64,000 nucleotides of DNA from Bordetella genomosp. 5 (GTDB lineage: Bacteria > Pseudomonadota > Gammaproteobacteria > Burkholderiales > Burkholderiaceae_B). The stretch spans positions 372,001 through 436,000 of the forward strand of contig NZ_NEVN01000013.1 of the NCBI RefSeq assembly GCF_002261475.1, given 5' to 3'. The notes under the pieces are model-generated. The model had not been told where the DNA came from. It worked only from the letters and a program-made list of their open reading frames with translations, and searched no databases. Shown here piece after piece: positions 62,904 through 64,000 of the stretch. Position 1 is the first letter of the stretch. Each line of letters starts with the position of its first letter. The position numbers and the translations under genes were made by a program.

Positions 62904-64000
62904 TCAGACGGTGGCGGGGTCGGCGGCGAGCCGAAGGTCGGCCACGCTCAAGGTGTCGAGCCGCCAGATGGCGTCGCGCAGGGCCAGCATGCGGGCGCTG
63001 CCGAGCACGGGGCCGGCAAGCTCGGCGAACTTGTCGTCGAGTTCCGCATCCGACAGCGGCGACTCGGGATCGCCCTTGCGATACGGCGCCTCGTGGCACA
63101 GCGTGCGGCCGTTCTTGAGCGTGATCTCGACGTGGGCGGCACGTTGCCGCGGAAACCCCGCCGTCAGCGCCGGATCCTCGCGCAGCGTGAGGCGGCGCAT
63201 GAGCGCGCGCAACGCCGGGTCGTGCAGGCGCGCTTCATCGAACGCGGACAGGCGCACCGAGCCGTGCAGCAACGCGTGGCTGACCACATAAGCCAGGCTG
63301 AACTTGGCCTCGAATGCCGTCACCGGCTTGTCGTTGCCCGTCACGTCGATGGCCGTGCGATAGCTGCGCACGTCGATGTGCTCGATCTCGTCCGGCAGCG
63401 CGCCCTGCGCGCGCAGCGCGAGCGCCGCGTCGATGGCGGCAAAGGTATGGCCGCAGCAACCATGGTTTTTCTGGGTGATGCGCGTGATGTTGTAGACCTG
63501 GCCCAGGCCTTCGGTGGCGCGCTGCCACTCGACCTGACCGGCCAGCGCCGCGCCGAATCCCACCTCGCCCTCGAGGATGTCGGGAACCCCGGTGATGCCG
63601 TTCGCGGCGCCCAGTGCGGCGCGCACGCCCACGTTGGCCGCATTGCCGGCGTGCAGCGCCTTGCTCATGGCGTCCGAGCGAAACGCCTGCTGCAGACCGG
63701 CCGCCAGCGTGGCGGCGGTGGCGATGGCATGACGCATCACATCGGCCGATCCGGGCGCGAGCATGGCGGCCCCCGCCGCGGCCGCGCCCAGGCTGCCCAC
63801 CGTGCCGGTGGTGTGAAAGTAGCGGTAATGCGCCGGCTGCATCGCGGCGCCGATCCGTGTGGATATCTCGTAGCCGGCCACGACGGCGCGCAGCAGCGCG
63901 AGGCCGTCGGCCTGACGCGCTTCGGCCAGCGCCAACGCGGCGGAGATCGTCGGGCAGCCGGGGTGATAGACCGCATCGCGGAAGATGTCGTCGAACTCGA
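62904..64000 (-). CDS. MmgE/PrpD family protein (partial)
   Basis: The frame is open to the right edge, so the N-terminus lies outside the window; about 365 residues are seen. The segment FRDAVYHPGCPTISAALALAEA and the repeated helices (YFHTTGTVGSLGAAAAGAAML, NHGCCGHTFAAIDAAL) are typical of the MmgE/PrpD family, which includes 2-methylcitrate and aconitate-type dehydratases and decarboxylases. It is the first visible gene of the CoA ligase/dehydrogenase operon. Its substrate cannot be assigned. Confidence 0.88.
   Translation of the reverse strand, partial: EFDDIFRDAVYHPGCPTISAALALAEARQADGLALLRAVVAGYEISTRIGAAMQPAHYRYFHTTGTVGSLGAAAAGAAMLAPGSADVMRHAIATAATLAAGLQQAFRSDAMSKALHAGNAANVGVRAALGAANGITGVPDILEGEVGFGAALAGQVEWQRATEGLGQVYNITRITQKNHGCCGHTFAAIDAALALRAQGALPDEIEHIDVRSYRTAIDVTGNDKPVTAFEAKFSLAYVVSHALLHGSVRLSAFDEARLHDPALRALMRRLTLREDPALTAGFPRQRAAHVEITLKNGRTLCHEAPYRKGDPESPLSDAELDDKFAELAGPVLGSARMLALRDAIWRLDTLSVADLRLAADPATV

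Overview
The window comes from a GC-rich betaproteobacterium. The likely family is Alcaligenaceae (Bordetella/Achromobacter type). This is inferred from the order tRNA-tuf-tRNA-secE-nusG-rplKAJL-rpoBC followed by parB-parA-rsmG-mnmG, the monomeric NADP isocitrate dehydrogenase, the Tct/Bug tricarboxylate transporter, and encoded tRNA CCA ends. No insertion sequence, prophage, rRNA operon or CRISPR array was seen.

Left part (1-24.5 kb). Almost every gene lies on the minus strand and points away from the putative origin. The outermost block is the transcription/translation superoperon: tRNA-Tyr, tRNA-Gly, tRNA-Thr, tuf, tRNA-Trp, secE, nusG, rplK, rplA, rplJ, rplL, rpoB, rpoC. A sulfur island follows, with a four-domain rhodanese, a cysteine-dioxygenase-like protein and a divergent LysR regulator. 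Next is the origin-proximal operon mnmG-rsmG-parA-GNAT-parB-asparaginase, joined by short gene overlaps.

Centre (24.5-29.6 kb). About 5 kb carries no recognisable gene. It holds 12 close matches to the ParB site parS (24,583-27,268), some inside degenerate repeats. Next to them is a cluster of DnaA boxes (27,795-28,707) that looks like the chromosomal origin. One parS overlaps the predicted promoter of the mnmG-parAB operon. No dnaA gene is present.

Right part (29.6-64 kb). This is mixed-strand metabolic gene space: a GNAT enzyme, a cold-shock protein, an AbrB-family membrane protein, an aminotransferase, tctDE-tctCBA (tricarboxylate sensing and uptake), malic enzyme MaeB, a LysR regulator, monomeric Icd, an alpha/beta hydrolase, MnmE, a five-gene dipeptide-type ABC transporter followed by an M20 amidohydrolase, a NitT/TauT-type ABC transporter, a KatG with a large in-frame deletion, and a minus-strand acyl-CoA cluster (PrpD-like, CoA ligase, acyl-CoA dehydrogenase) that runs off the right edge.

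Most notable: the dense parS array beside oriC with a parS in the parAB operon promoter; a KatG that lacks about 230 residues, including the proximal haem ligand; and a family of short GGTTGC/GCAACC dyads in three intergenic regions and once inside mnmE.
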